A stretch of 64,000 nt of DNA, from NCBI GenBank assembly GCA_003344405.1, contig NOWV01000241.1:30853-94852 (forward strand), written 5' to 3'. Below are positions 35,101 through 57,504 of the stretch, one piece after another. The stretch's first letter is position 1. The number at the start of each line of letters is the position of its first letter. The position numbers and the translations under genes are program-made. This DNA is from Trichoplax sp. H2 (taxonomy: Eukaryota; Placozoa; Uniplacotomia; Trichoplacea). The notes under the pieces are model-generated. The model was not told the origin of the DNA, ran no database searches, and saw only the letters and a list, made by a program, of their open reading frames with translations.

Positions 35101-38100
35101 AATATGATTACAGGTTATTTCCAATTTACAAGGCTTGCTAATTCGTAAAGTTTGTTGTGCTAGCCAAAGTTCTTTAGCTTTAACATCGATTGGTCAGGTA
35201 TGCAGTAAATATTAATTTGTACTCTTTTACTTCAATTTTAATTTTAAAAATTCTTTTACTGATAAAGTATTGGATTATAAATTTTCTTTTTAATTTTTTT
35301 ATTAAAACGTAATGTTGTACTGTGTACGAAATTGCTTTGATACGATTATTTTCTGTCAATAATATCACAATAAAAGGTATTTGTATGGGGTAGCGGGCCT
35401 TGTCTTGGTTATGGCCAGGCTGATGCTACTTTCTTGGTACCAAAGCGGCTAGATGAATTTCAAGATCTTCAAATTATTGATGTTGCTGTTGGTGATAACC
35501 ACTGTTTAGCTTTGACTTGCGGTAAGGCTTTCACGAATAAAATACTTATTGTTATGCTACGACTACAAGCTGTAGTGCTTCATATGAATTTAATTTCTAT
35601 TAGATAATGATGTCTATTCTTGGGGAAATAATGCTTCTGGCCAGTGTGGTCTTGGTAATAATAATAGCCCCGTTTTACTACCGAGAAAAGTTACTGGTTT
35701 TGATAATCATGTTATATATCAAATATCGGTTGGCACATCGCATAGCATAGCATGGACAGCTCTGCCAACTGATAGGTAATTGCATTAACAAAATGGTAAA
35801 GCAAATAGACTAGGAAATGATTTGATTAGAATGCATACTGTTGATGTAGGTGTTCATTGAAGCATAAATTTATCCGGCTTTAATAATATTATTAACCCTG
35901 TCTTTAGGTGCATTGTGACCTCATACAAACCGTTTTGTATCGATCTAAAAGAAAACACTTTTTCGAAATTATATCATTTATTAGATAGATTTTGTACATT
36001 CAATGATACGGCCAGTTCAGTTGTTACTCATGGGTATGTATCTAATATGAAAGCATGAATTACTCAATTATCGAAATATTCTAAATTAATTAGTCCTAAA
36101 ATTTTTTATTGTGGCAGGCAGAGAAAACAACTCGTTTGTACTTGTTTAAATCTTCTAGCAATACATCTATCATTAGCTTCAACTGACTGGTGTTCGTGGA
36201 CTTCTGCTCTTGGACAATATTCACAACCTTTAAGGGAGCTTATGTTTCGGCTCATTGATACCCCAGAATACTTTGAGGTCTCGTTCAATGATCTATCATA
36301 AAAGGAAGCTATCGTTACATTATCCGTTTATTTCATTATTGTAATTTCAATCAGTGAAACCATCAATGCATCATATTTAAAATTATTGAATATTTATATC
36401 GCAGGACGCCAAAAATGTGCTATCCGTTGGGGCGCGTTTATTGTTACCTGACTTACCGGAAATGGTAACACTATTGCAATCACTCTTGCCTCATGTTTCC
36501 CAAAAATGGCATTCACTCTCAAGAGGACAAGTACTATACTTGCTCTGTTTCTGAAATTTCTAGACACTACTGTAATAGTTGACCAGTAGACGTTTTATTA
36601 TCTGCCTTATTAATCCTTAAGTGCCACAATTTTATTTTGTCGTAACTAGATTACGCAAATACGCTTGATTTTGAAAGATCTGTATGATGACGAACGTATC
36701 GCTAACCTAATGGAGTTCAGAACACATTCCAGTGACACAGATTTATCAAGAATGAATTTAGCTACATCCTTAATGATGATGTTGTTGAACAATTTGAAGG
36801 GCTTTTGGGTAGTTAAAATTTTAAAATTGTTTGCATTTATTATGTGTATATTGGCTCAGAGTAGACACGATCTGTGGTCATTATCAGAGCTTGCCTTGTT
36901 GTTTAGTATCTATAATATAATCACTTTATTCTTTCTTAATATTAGGCAAAGAGCATGAAACATGAAGAAATACTGGAAATCAGGAATACATCTACAAATG
37001 CTGAAAAGTTTATAAATTCAGCTGAGGGACTATTAATTTTTCAGCAAATGGACGATCTCTTATTAATAATGCAGAAACATCTGTTGACTTTGTGTAATAA
37101 ATATATTGGAAAAACTCATTCTGACCAACAAGTAAGTCTTAAAATGTGTTACCATTTAAGGACCTTTTCTTACCTTTTTAACTTTTTTAATTTTTCCTTA
37201 GCCGAAATTGTGCCTGGAAGCTCTTAATGCGTACGTATCAGCATTGACCACTTCCACAGTGGATATCTTAGTAGAAGCTAAAGTAATTGTGCAGCATTTC
37301 AGCGTTGCAGATAAAATTCGCGAAGTATTAGGTACGAAAATCAAAAAGGCTGTTCAACGTTGTCTAATGTTGTTTTAATGTTGCCTAATTTTTCTTTGAA
37401 TTAATTAATTATGACAGAAGCCGTATTGAATTCAGTAGTTGGGACCCATCTTTCGCAAGTAACTCACTCTCTTCTCCTCTTACCTCCAATGATTACTAAA
37501 ACGTATTTGCCGGATTTAATTTTGTTGGTCTCATGCCTTGATGACTTTCTATGCTTACTACCAGGCATAGAATCAGTTGATAAAGAATTGGAGAACTTAT
37601 CTAATGGTAAAGTATTTTTCTTTAATTATTTACTAATTATTAAATATACAAATTCGTAACTTAACGCTATGCATCAAATTACTATTCTTCAGAGAAAACG
37701 GAAACAAGCGATAAGGAATTTGGATTAGAATATAAAGAGCCATATGTATGGCTACTAGATATTCAACGTACTTGCTGTTTTTTAATCGGCCGCTGCATAG
37801 GTGGCATGTTGTATGACATGCCGTCATGTAATGAAGATATCGTCAACTATTGGATTAAAAGCACTTTATTGCAGAACGGCTTTGAAGAGTGTATTAATGA
37901 AGGTATTCTGATGTTGAATAATCCATATTAAATTGTTAGTATAATTAAATTTTAAATGTCATTTCTTTAGATGAATACCATCGACGTGTAATTTCAGAAG
38001 AGGAAATGGAAAATTTGATCATTAAAATCAATCCTAGCATAGTTGGATTAATAAATCCTAATAAAAGTGATACAGCAACTGAGCTACTTTGGCAACACGT

Positions 38101-41100
38101 GAGAGAATGGTTGGATGATGATGGTATTAATTGTCTTATTACAAAGTTACATTATATGATTGCGTCTTAAACCTACTTTATTATTAACTCTTTCACATTA
38201 GGCCAGGATGAGCTAAGTACTAAATATAATGTCTTATTGGATGATGCTTGTAAGTATGCTTTAGCAAGCATGTTGAAACACTGTCGATTTGCTGGCGTTG
38301 ATATAATTAACTCAAGGTAATTGCATTGAGTCAATATTTACATCATCATTTTTCCAGCCATTCCTACTGAATAATTAATGCATATTTTAGACAATCGAAC
38401 GATTCACCGCTAAGATTAGTATTAACAAATCTCAATAAACTAAGGACGAAGTTAACTTCTTGGATTAAAAAATTCAAAGGCTTTGATGGTAGGTTTTAAA
38501 AATATATATTCTGACGGTGTATAATATCCTGTTACAATTTACGGTTATGTCTAAAAGATTTTAATTTCAATTTCTATTCCTAACTCTTAGATAATTCATT
38601 CAAGAAGATACAGGATCGTTTAAAGTCTTTTGCTCTATTTTTATGCTGTTATATAAAATCGGCATTGCTCGCTAACAATGATGAAGTTCAATTTGTGGTT
38701 GAACAATTTTTTATGAAAAAAGTGGCATCAGGTTAGATTAGCGAATAGTGTCATAGAATTTGCGTATTAATTATTGTCATAATAGTTAAAATGAGGACAA
38801 TTTGATCTTAAGGATCTTCAAATGAACAAAACGAAGGTCTATCAAGTGGAAGCACGAATGCTGCAAATAACAGTGGTAACATTGACATTGGAGTAAAAGG
38901 GCTAGCAAATAAATTAGAACCTAATCGTCAGAATGCTATCCTTCGACAAATGAAGCAGATATGTGATCAAGTAGCGAAATTTATGTCACTAGCCATAGCA
39001 GCAACATCGTCAAGTTGTAAGAATATCGATCTGCCATCTATGATCATTGATATTGCCCGTAATAGTAGGCAGAAATCAGAGGTAATACCTGAATTTATTA
39101 TTTAAACTATTAATTAATTATTAGTTAACTGATAATTTTAATGTTCATTGTTATTAACACTGATGAAACATAAAACCTCAATTCTATCTGTTAAAATACA
39201 ACATCTGCTTTATACAGATGAGAATTTATGGGCTCAAAGTTTTATTGACGCTATTATCTCCTGATGTTACACCACCTGATTTGATTCATTCTGCTGAAGC
39301 AACACCACGATTTTCATTGCCGTCGCTTCCGTCATGCCAAGTGCAATTTCTTATTGGTTGTTTTGGTAACATTCCATCAATAAAGTTGGACACAAATTTT
39401 ACCCATTACCAGGTAAGGCAAAAATGACTTGAAATAATAATTGTTCCGATCTGATGTTAGTGAGTTATATTGACTGTAATCCATATTGCTGTTTATATTT
39501 CTATCTTGTGAAGGATATGACGTTTTTTAATACAACTGAAGCTCAGTTGGAAATGCAAGGTGCAACCCATCGTTTATATCGTATGCTGTTAGGATTGTTA
39601 CATCGGTATCTATGTGATAAGGATAGCGATCAAAATACTTGGTCGTGCACGATATTGGTACTTCTCCAGTCATTAAGTCTATATCACAATTATGAAGATT
39701 TAAAAGTTCTTATTAGCAGTGAAGTAGTTAATATCCTTAGTCGTCTTATTAATAAAGTCAATCCATTGAAGATGTCGCTACATTCAAGAAGTGTGGCCTT
39801 TTCACCTCAGACACCATTTCATATTGCCAGCAAGAATTGGTTACAGTTATTGATGTCTGTAGCAAGTTTAAGATTACTGCAGATATTTTGTATAAGTGTT
39901 TGTTTAACTTCAAAATCGTTCTCTAAAGTAACCATGGATTCAATCGGGGAAATATTGTGGCAGCTTCTATTAAAACTAAAGAAATGTCGTCATACATTGT
40001 TAGGCACTGATTGGAATCTATCAGCATTTTTGGTATTTATAAGAAGACTGTCATTTTCAAATAGTTTTATTTCTACCATAAGTTCCACGAAGTGGGTCAA
40101 AAGCCTTCTTGAAATTAATAACTCATATTTGGAGACCAGCGGTGATGGTGTTATCAGTATACAACAACGGTTACTGTCTATTAACTTACTAAAATGTACT
40201 CTATCAGCTTTGACCGCTGATGAGCATGTTATACGGCAAATTATTGAATCGCTTTTCGATAATATATCCGATATGATGTCATTTATTCAACCGTCAACAG
40301 AGTATAGTGATTACTCGAAATTAATTGTGGATTATACTACTGATTCTCCCATGAACTTAGATCCTGCTATACCTATTAAAGCCAATTTTGATCCTGATCT
40401 TACGATATGCTGTACGGTTGAAAATCTTACTACTCTAGTTCATAGTGTAAATGGGCGAGGATACGGCATTGCCGCTTCTAGCATAAAATCTGGTACTCGA
40501 CGATGGAATTTCTATGTAACACAGGATACACGAAATAGCGATGGTGTTTGTATTGGTATGACACGTTATCCAATAACCGATTATAATTATCGCACAACTT
40601 CGGATATGTGGTTATATCGTGCTTGTAACGGTAGTTTGTATCATGGTGGTGAACTTCCTTCATCAACTTTTCCATCTTATGCTGGTGGTGATTATATTAC
40701 TGTTATTGTTGATATGCAATCATGTAATATTGCATTTGGTAAAAATGATGAAGAGCCGATGATAGCTTTTGAAAATATCGATCGTCAAGAATTACTTCCT
40801 GTAATTGTATTTGGCAATAATAGCCCTGGAGAAAGAATTTCATTACTGGATATGAGAATTGACGGCCCACCAATTGATCTTATAGCTGGTGATCCATTAT
40901 GTGCTCCTAGTCATGTCATTAGTGCACAAGCCTTGGTTGAGCTCATAAGAGAATTGCATGAAAATAAGAATTGGAAAACAATTATAAACGAAACCATTAT
41001 AAATCGTTTGACAATTAATGATAACGTCTTAATCGCAAATAACGATGAAGCTGATGGTGTTACCTACAGCCACATTTTCCCCCATCATCAAATCAGTGAT

Positions 41101-44100
41101 AGCATCGTGTACAGTGTTGCTTTTAATGTTGATTCACTGGAAGAGCATCAGGATCCAGATTATCCTAAATTATGTCTGCATACTTTATGCAGATTAGCTT
41201 GGCCGGCTCTAGCAGTATTGGGTGGCATCGATTGTGGTTATAGGGTTGGTAGTACTTGTCAGCATCAACCAAGTTCGCGAATAGTAACACTTCTTGGCAT
41301 GAAACGAAGTTACAGTAAACTTGTAACAGTACTATGGAATGATACCGATGCAGCTGTGAGGTTGACAAATCATTTTGTTATAACTTACTACTATTTATAG
41401 ATAGTAATTAGTAATAAATGAGATTATCCAAATCTTGTAAGATTTTTTGCTAACTTTATGTTCTATCTTGCTTGTATTATCTTTTTAGTGAGATTCCTTT
41501 AGCTCAGCTAAAGTTGTACAAGCCGAAGTCTTTTGATATAGATGGATTAGACTGTATTAATGCCGATGTTATACAAAGCATTATTTATCTTTCTGGCCTC
41601 CCTGAGAATCCTTTGAAAGAGTATCGTGCAAATTCGCTTTTTGATGGTGATAATGTACAAGATCATGACATTGCCTCTACAGCTTTTGCAAACTCTGTCG
41701 ACTCAGCACATTTGCGCGAGGGTAATGATGTTCAGTTGCCTAGATGGATATCATCTTACTATAAGTTAATTCAAATAAGGCAAGATAGCGAGCTCAATAC
41801 TGTTAAATTATCACACTTGCAGTTTACAGCCACGAAGGCTTTGATGATTTTAATCAGTTGTAGAAAATTTACACAGTTACTCTCTGGACAAGAAGCAGTA
41901 GAACTATATGATAGTTGTACGAATGACTCACTAAAGCAAGTCTGCATCCCCTTTATGAAGTATTTTGTGCGAAGTGCTATTTCATCATCGCCAATTCGCC
42001 GATTTATCCCTTTTACAGAATTTGATCGAGTTTTCTCTGTTTTTGTCACTAAAATTCAAGGTTTTATTAATAAAAATGAATGGGATAGAGAATCCTTATC
42101 CTCTTCACCAACCAAAATAAAGTCTGTTGATGCAGCAGAAATGGCTGGTAGAATTGTTGGCGATCACTCAGCAAGAGCAATTAGTGATAAAAGCGGTTTG
42201 ACTGTTGCAAATATTTCTACATCGATTTCTGGGCCATTATTAGAGATGGGTTTTTCACGAACACAAATTCAAATGGCTATTGAAGCAACAGCTGATGAAA
42301 ATACTATTCCAAATATTCGTGATATGTTATCATGGTTACTTAGATCTGAAATTAGATCACAATTACACTCTACCGATGATCATGCCGCTACTTCTGCTCG
42401 TCATTTTCATGTTCATGATCAGAGTACGCCTACTCATGTCAATCAACTAAATAGCCATCTTTTTGATCAATCTACGCGTATGTCACAATTATCTGGCCAT
42501 AGTGTAATTGGCAGTGCAACTACCCAAGTGCCCACTTTACATGCTTCTAATGAAGTCTGTGAGTTATGTTTACTTAACTCAAGTAATATGGACAGGCATA
42601 TGCGTAGTTATCATCCAGGCTGTAATTCAAATTCTTCTGTTAATCAAGTTTGCGGATCTGGAACTCCCTATTATCTATGTCCTTCTTGCCGTAGCAACTA
42701 TTTGCGGCAGTATGGTAGTGGAGGTGAAATAACAACAAAATTATCTACAGTTGAAAATCGTTACAGCTTTGGAAGATTTAAATTACTAGAGGAAGCATTT
42801 GATCTCCTTAGCCCATCTGATAGATCGAAAACAAGTCAAGGACTAGTTATTGATGCCAATGATACTGCCGATTTACGTTTAGCAAGTGATAGCTTCGATG
42901 ATATAGCGCCTGTTCTTAAATTTTCTTTTATCGATTTTAAAGATAATATCATGCAGTATGATCAAACTGATTCATTAGGCAATCACTTTGCCTGTTATGC
43001 ACACTGCCAAATAAATTCAGAAGGCAGCCAACAATCTACTCGAAGTGTAACTATAGAGAAGAAAAAACTTCGTGGGTCTCTGGCGCAGCAAGGCCAACGC
43101 TTGAAAAGCAAATCTGATCGAATTTTTGCTATGCGTCGATGTACCGTAGCATCCCAGATTTGCGCAGCTAGAATAACAACAACCTATTTATTGGCCTTGT
43201 TTTATTATTTACCTTCACATGCGGAAAAATTAAAGTATTTACATGTTCTTGAACTTGATGATGCTGACAAGTTGATTAAATTGTTGCAAATTGCAATTGC
43301 TGGTAGAATAGATCAAGATTATGTTAGTATGTATGGTAAGTTGAAATGTTAGCTTTGAATGTTATCACCATTTTACTCCTTATTTAATCAGTCTCAACTT
43401 TGTTATTAGGTATATCTTCAGCAGAACAAATTGACGTTATAATTTCTGCAATCAATGTATTAATATCCTATGACCAATCCGCTTTTCGACAAGTGGTTTT
43501 ATTATGCACCTATGACTTGTCTAAGGTTGCATTTGGAGAAGGAATTAATAATGATGGAAGTAACATTTTAACCGATCCTAAAGCAGCAATATCAGATCAC
43601 CAAATATTTTGCTCATCAAGAAATCTATCAATTGTCAAGTCGTTAATTGAAACAGTGATTGATTCATTAGCGGCACATTCGCAGCAAAATCAGGCTTGGA
43701 TTCCGACGAGATCTCATCACATACTCGGAAACAAGGACCTTTTACTACCACTATTGAATGTTTTAGCTGCTTGTAGCATAAGTAAACTTTTACCTTCATG
43801 GGAACGTTCGTGGGCTGCTTATCAACTTGCAATACTGATGGGTAAATTAGCTCATTTCGGTTCCAAATCAGATACCAAGATAACTTTCAAGTCCCTCAAG
43901 AGTTTGCAATGTTACTTGCCATCTTGTTCAACTCAATTATTATCAGCACATAAGACGCCAGTTATATCATTGTCTTGTCATTTTGATTCTGGACTTGTTG
44001 TTATTAGTACTGTTAGTAATACGGTCTATTTAAGGGAACTTAAAACTGGTGGCTACCATGCTACAGTGCTGGATGTTGAAGAAACTGATACTAATATAGA

Positions 44101-47100
44101 TTGCGATGACGCCAACTTATTTCATGAAGAAAATAAAATCCGAAAATATATTGGTAATTTACAATTCAATTCCAATGGAAAATATTTCGCTGGTAGTAAG
44201 CGTAGGAAGATTTATTTTGGTGTTACCTCCAATGGTAAACGTTCAGTTTATACACAAGCATGCCATGTAACGTGTTTGACGTGGCCACGATATCGACGTA
44301 TCAACTCAGGTGAAGAAAATATAAGAGACTATTTACTAGTGGGAACAGAGAATGGCGACGTATTTATATTGGAAGTCAACAATAATGACGCGTTACAGAA
44401 AAGACCTATGCCAGCATTTCAGCGATCTTCAGCCATTACATCATTAGCTTGGCACAGTACATCAAGCTATTTTATAGTTGCTAGCGCTGATGGCATCATC
44501 CAAATTGGATTGCTATCTCACCTATTCGATCCAGTAGAAATATATCGACATCCGGATGAATGTGATATTACTACTAGTTGGGATGTGTCAGGAAGGTATT
44601 TATCGATCATTGTAGCCAGTCATGATGACTCAACTGCTATGATTTGGGTGGAAGATAATCAAGAACTTAAGCTAGACTTTACAATTCCACTCAATACTAC
44701 AATCATTAAATGGTCAAATGGATTTGTAGATAAAACGGGTGAGACATGTTTATTTGCTACTGGAGACGATATTGGCTTAATTCGAATGTATGTTGTATCA
44801 TATCAGGGAGTTTCATCTAATTTTGAACATCAATCGATTTCGCCCGTAAGTGCATTCGAACGTAAGCAATTCAATAGTAAAAATTTATCGCGTCATCAAT
44901 ATTCTAATATTTATCACCTTTACAATATTGCTGGCCATGAGGATAGTATTGTTTCGTTAGCATTCATTTCAAATGACTCCGTCCTAGTGTCTTTGTGTGC
45001 AGATCATCAGGTTAATTTTTGGTCCGCCTATGATGGAATCCCGTTACAAACATACCAAAGCAATAAACCCGTTGTTTGTTTTGAATCTTTGGGTAACTTT
45101 GGCCTTGCCTTAGGCAGCGTAGGATTGAAGGACGTGACTGTATTTCTGTTTAATGATGATTGGTTGGAGAAAATCCGTTATTCTGCAGTATCAAAACATT
45201 CCTTGCATTTATGTGGTTTTACTCAATTAGATATTGCACCTTGTTTATGTGGATTGATTAAAAATCTACCAGCCATCATGTTAGAACAGTATACTTATGA
45301 AAAATGTATTATTAAAGATGGCGATCAATTAATGCACAGCCGTTACCTTCAAAGTCTCACATCAATCGTTTGTACACTGAATTTAGATAGAATTATTTGT
45401 TATGATCCGATAAAGCGCTCCATAAATTTAGAAACGATATATCCATTACCGGAATGGAAATGGCTTGTAGATTATTGTAGGGCAGAACAACTCTGTGTAT
45501 CACTTCAATGTAGTCGACAGCAGAATTTGTTCCAACTAATCACTTCTACCAAGGAGAACGAAATTCTTCCACCTTGGAAATTGGCCATGGATCGTGAAAT
45601 TATAGAATGGGTTACAGATAGACCGCAAGATTGGAAAATGAGTGCAAAATGTGAAGCTTATACATGGGGTGGTGGCCGCCATGGCCAATTAGCTGAATCA
45701 GGCCGACTAGTCTTACAGCCGACATTAACGAGTTCATTTTCTAAAGCTAAGCAAATTCATTGTGGCCATAATAGTACTTTCGTTATTGAACATGATGGCA
45801 CGGTTCTTGCTTGCGGTGAAGGAAGTTATGGTCGACTAGGGCAAGGTAATTCGGACGACTTGCCGCGCCTTAGGCCTATTACAGCCTTACAAGGATTTGT
45901 TGTAACAGAATTAGCAACATCGACAGGTTTGGAGGGGCATTCACTCGCATTGACTGAAACGGGCGAAGTATTTAGTTGGGGAGATGGTGATTATGGAAAA
46001 CTGGGTCATGGAAATAGCGAACGTCAGCGCCGCCCAAGACAGATTGAAGCATTAAGAGGAGAAGATGTTCTTCATGTTGCATGTGGCCATAAACATTCAG
46101 CTATTGTTACTGTTGATGGCAAGCTATTTACGTTTGGCGCTAGCGACTTAGGGCGATTAGGTTTAGGTAATACTAGCAATAAAAAATTGCCAGCACAAGT
46201 TACCGCTCTACAACCAATCATGGTAGAATTGATTGCATGTGGTGCTAATCATACCGTTGTTGTTACAACGGATCGAGAGTCAGTGTGGACTTTTGGCGAA
46301 GGGGAGTATGGACAACTAGGCTTAGGTAGAACCACAGCTAAAATGACCCCCCAATATGTTGATGCATTTAGTAAATTGAACATTAAGAAGATATGCTGTG
46401 GTGCTCGTTTTACTTTAGCGTTAACAAAAGAAGGGAAAGTTTATTCTTGTGGTCACAATCGATGTAACGGGATTTTCGAAGTCGATACGCAGCACGCCGA
46501 CTATTATCCGCAACAAGTTATGGCTTTATCCGAGCAATTTATAGAGGATATTGCAGCTGGTTATGAACATGCCTTAGCACTAACGAAAGAGGGAGATGTT
46601 TGGAGTTGGGGCAATGATACAGATGGACAAGTAAGACTCAATAGTAGTCAAAAGTTTTTCTTATCCATTTAATGTTAATGGTAGTAAAATGCCAATATAA
46701 TTTATGCTCACTCATTTATCCAATTTATCACTCAGCTTGGATTAGGTCAAACGCTACCACAACGGGAACCTTGCCTTATATCAAGTCTTCAAGGGAAAGG
46801 CATTCGCCAGGTAAACGCTTCTTTATTCAACATTTTTGTTAGCATTTCTGCTTAATTACCTTAGTATATAGTATATTGACCTATTACTTTTATTAGATTT
46901 CAGCTGGACATAATCACAGTGCAGCGTGGACAGTAGCGCCAGCAAGTATTCGAAAAGCTATGGCAACGTCAAGTTCATTGGAATTAGGTTTACCGGAAAG
47001 AATACCAGAAATCTATGGTTCCCTTGCTGGGATAGATATACAACTGATCAGATCTAGATTACAATATCTGTTAGACATGTCCGAAGCTATTTATTATTCC

Positions 47101-49299
47101 TGGAGATTACTTGATTTATGTCCTAAAAAGGTATATTGTATTCTGTTTGCTTTCAGCTGTTTACATCAGCTATCTTGAGATCAATAACTGTACTTATTAA
47201 ATTTTTCTAATAGTTGAGCCATATCAGCAACGGATTTATGGGCATCATGCAAGGATTTTTGCGCCCTTTATTACCAACACGAGTAACGATGCAACCATTC
47301 CTTCGTCACATCAGTAAAACCATGCTACACAATCGTAATTTTGGACCAACGGTCAAGGTGGAGCGATTAAGCACTCGGTAAAGACTGACAATAACACAGT
47401 ATTAACAATATACCCATGAAACTCTAACAAATAGTTTTATTCACACTTCTAAATTAGTGATGAACATTGTAAGCCGATTTTCGTCCAAATTGCGCAGCAA
47501 GTGATGCAATCCAACTTAGCTGAGCTATGTCTGCCTATGAGAGCCTGGAAAGTTAAGCTAGTGGGTGAAGGTGCTGATGATGCTGGTGGAGTCTTTGATG
47601 ATACAGTTAGTGAAATGTGTAAGGTATGCTGTAGTACTGAAAGTTACTTGAAGATATTTTAAAGTTTTAATACCCGTGCTCAAAAATTACACTTAAATTA
47701 TAAAATTACTAGGAATTAGAAAGCAATGATGTCTCACTACTTATTCCAACGCCAAATTCAGTTGATCAACTTGGCTACAATCAGGATAGGTAGTTATCGT
47801 GTATATGATATTGATATAATATCTTGAAAAGGTGGAATGCTTACTCTGTTGTATTGTTTGTTTACAATCCGTAAGATTTATTATTAACCCGTCAGCATCA
47901 TCGATAGAAGAATTGAAAAAATTTGAATTCTTGGGAGTGTTACTCGGTATAAGTGTACGATCAAAAAAGCCATTAGATCTTCACTTGTCTCCGACAGTTT
48001 GGAAGCAGATATGTGGCATTCCATTAACTGAAGGCGATATTGAAGAGGTATCAATTATATTATGGTTACTACTCACTCGTTTCAATCTAAACTACAATAC
48101 ATCAAAAGATTTCGTGTTAGCGTATAAATGAATTTGGGCATTTACTGTTTCCGCGTAAGATTAATTAACTTTGTCGTATAAATATAGGTTGATACTTTAT
48201 TTATCCAAACTATGCGAAGTCTTCGAGACGTAGAATATAATGATATTGACGAGAACACATTCCAGGAGGTATTATTAAGATGAATAAATTCTTAATTGAT
48301 ACGTCATATGGATGTATATTTGTTCGACTTATTATACTATGTTTGTATTCTTGGTAGTATTTTCCCATAAGTACCTTTGTTGCTAAAGATTCGAATGGCA
48401 AGTTTGTTCCTATCGTTCCTGGTGGTAGAAATATTGAATTATCATACAATACGAGAATGAATTATGTTAAATCTGCAATCGAATTTAGATTGCATGAAGT
48501 AGATTCCCAGGTAATTTGATTATACAATCAGTTATACTGTAAGCTTTTTAATTTATACCATTGTTGCGGGTTTGAAGTTTATGATTATCAATGTCAATAT
48601 ATTGTAAATTTAGATCGCTGCTATTAGAAAGGGAATGTCATGGGTCATTCCCGTTCCATTATTATCTTTTATGACCGAATTACAGTTGGAAAAGATCACT
48701 TGTGGGGCAGCTGAGATTGATATCTCGGTACTTAAAAGTATGATTAGGTACGATTTAAAATCTTTCTTCTACAAGCAATACAATCTGTTCGTATACTTAA
48801 CTATCTATCGAGGTAGTTAATTTCTTTTGCCATGTCTTTAGTTTTAAAGCAGGAGAAGAAATAAATCAATTATTGTCCTGGTTATGGTCTATTTTGGAAT
48901 CATTTAGTAGTAAGGAGAAAGTTCTTTTCATGCGTTTCATTTCTGGTAGATCTAGACTACCATCAAATAAAATGGATTTAGGGCAAAAATTTCAAGTTAT
49001 CAAGGTTGATCGGGTAAGTATTTTCGCGATCGTATTATCAGCTTTACGAATAGGTGAATATTTAGCTGCTTCACTAGCGTTAATTGGTGTCTTATGCTCT
49101 TCAGCCGTTAGATTCTTTGCCTATGTCGCAAACATGTTTCTTCCAATTACGACTACCATCTTATTCATCACAAGAGGTTATGGCAGAGAAGCTACGTTAT
49201 GCTATCAGTAACTGCCGATCAATAGATACCGATAATTATATGTTGGCTAATAATGATATTACTGAGGCGCCCGGAGATCTTGCTGATGAAATGTTGTAG
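32144..49299 (+). CDS. HERC1: HERC1, giant HECT E3 ubiquitin ligase with two RCC1-like domains, SPRY and WD40
   Basis: HERC1 is a cytosolic/membrane-trafficking giant (human 4,861 aa) that ends in a HECT ubiquitin-ligase domain. About 4,500 residues are estimated here over more than 25 exons. Order: N-terminal exon 32144-33121 (326 codons); RLD1 about 33604-35779 ([34 protein letters not shown]); helical region to 39430; exon 39514-41360 with the SPRY domain (about 40399-40860, [17 protein letters not shown]); exon 41489-43335 with a UBA-like GPLLEMGFS and a Cys/His module (42558-42689); exon 43410-46630 with WD40-like repeats ([12 protein letters not shown]) and most of RLD2 ([20 protein letters not shown]); then short exons with the HECT domain from about 47470. 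The catalytic cysteine is the TGT at 49135-49137 in [16 protein letters not shown]. Conserved [18 protein letters not shown] and [12 protein letters not shown] are intact. HERC2 is excluded by the SPRY/WD40 order. Some small exons (33170-33420, 35800-39200) are only partly resolved. Confidence 0.93.
34015..34083 (+). other. Probable GC-AG intron inside HERC1 RLD1
   Basis: The exon ending ..KACGK stops at CAAG|GCTAGT and the next begins TAG|GGTAATTACGG, reading [11 protein letters not shown]. The junction [15 protein letters not shown] fits human HERC1 closely, and no in-frame GT donor nearby preserves it. The intron is 69 bp. Confidence 0.65.
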
Positions 49300-50062
49300 A
49301 CATTAATTTCTTTACGGAAAGAGTAGTTTTGGTTATTAATATCTATTAGTTGTATATTAGACTGCATCTTTTCGAAGTTGTGCTACTGTATATTTGCAAG
49401 AATCGATAACTTTGATCCGCTGCCATAGTATTGTACTATTTGATTTTTAGAAAGAAACTGTTATTTACGTAAAGTTGAACTTAAATTATGGCATTTGTAT
49501 CGCACCGTATTCTTTTTCCACACTGTTAATTGCCTAATAAGGCTTATTCATCCAGTTGTACTTGCTTAAATAATTTTTTTAAATAATACGACCTAGTATA
49601 CAATTGTGAAAACTGAATTTTTATCTATTTTTGTACTAATATCGGAAATTAGCTCTTGAAGGCTGTACATTAATACAAGCAATTTACAGCGTCCGCTGAA
49701 TATGTATCAAGATATATTTTGCTTATATCAGTCATTGGACACAATTTTATTACATGAATCTGTGCGCTGTTTGCTAATCGGTGCAATTGTAAATATACAG
49801 GAAAGACAATGGTTGATTAACTTTAACACACAATAACATTATTTATGCTGTCATGGCATAAGTTGCTATTGCTAGCGTTAATTCCGATATTAACGCTTGC
49901 TTTCAAAATGCTGTAGCAAACTAGGATATAGTTAAATTAAATTTTATGATTTATAAACGGTTGTGATAAACCTGTTGGAATTATTTTACTGATTTAATTA
50001 TAATAAAGTGAAAACAAGCCGTTCTATTGGCGATTTAATGATCAACCTTTGCAGATTGATAG
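49300..50062. other. Convergent intergenic region between HERC1 and the ZNF474-like gene
   Basis: Short AT-rich stretch that should hold both 3' UTRs. An AATAAA lies on the plus strand at 50002-50007, a candidate late poly(A) signal for HERC1. Nothing else was recognised. Confidence 0.4.

Positions 50063-57504
<7,442 letters not shown>

Noticed and set aside
32144-49299. Assignment as HERC2 rather than HERC1
   Set aside because: HERC2 has three RLDs with cytochrome-b5-like, MIB, ZZ and DOC domains. Here the order is RLD, SPRY, WD40, RLD, HECT, and the text follows HERC1 closely.
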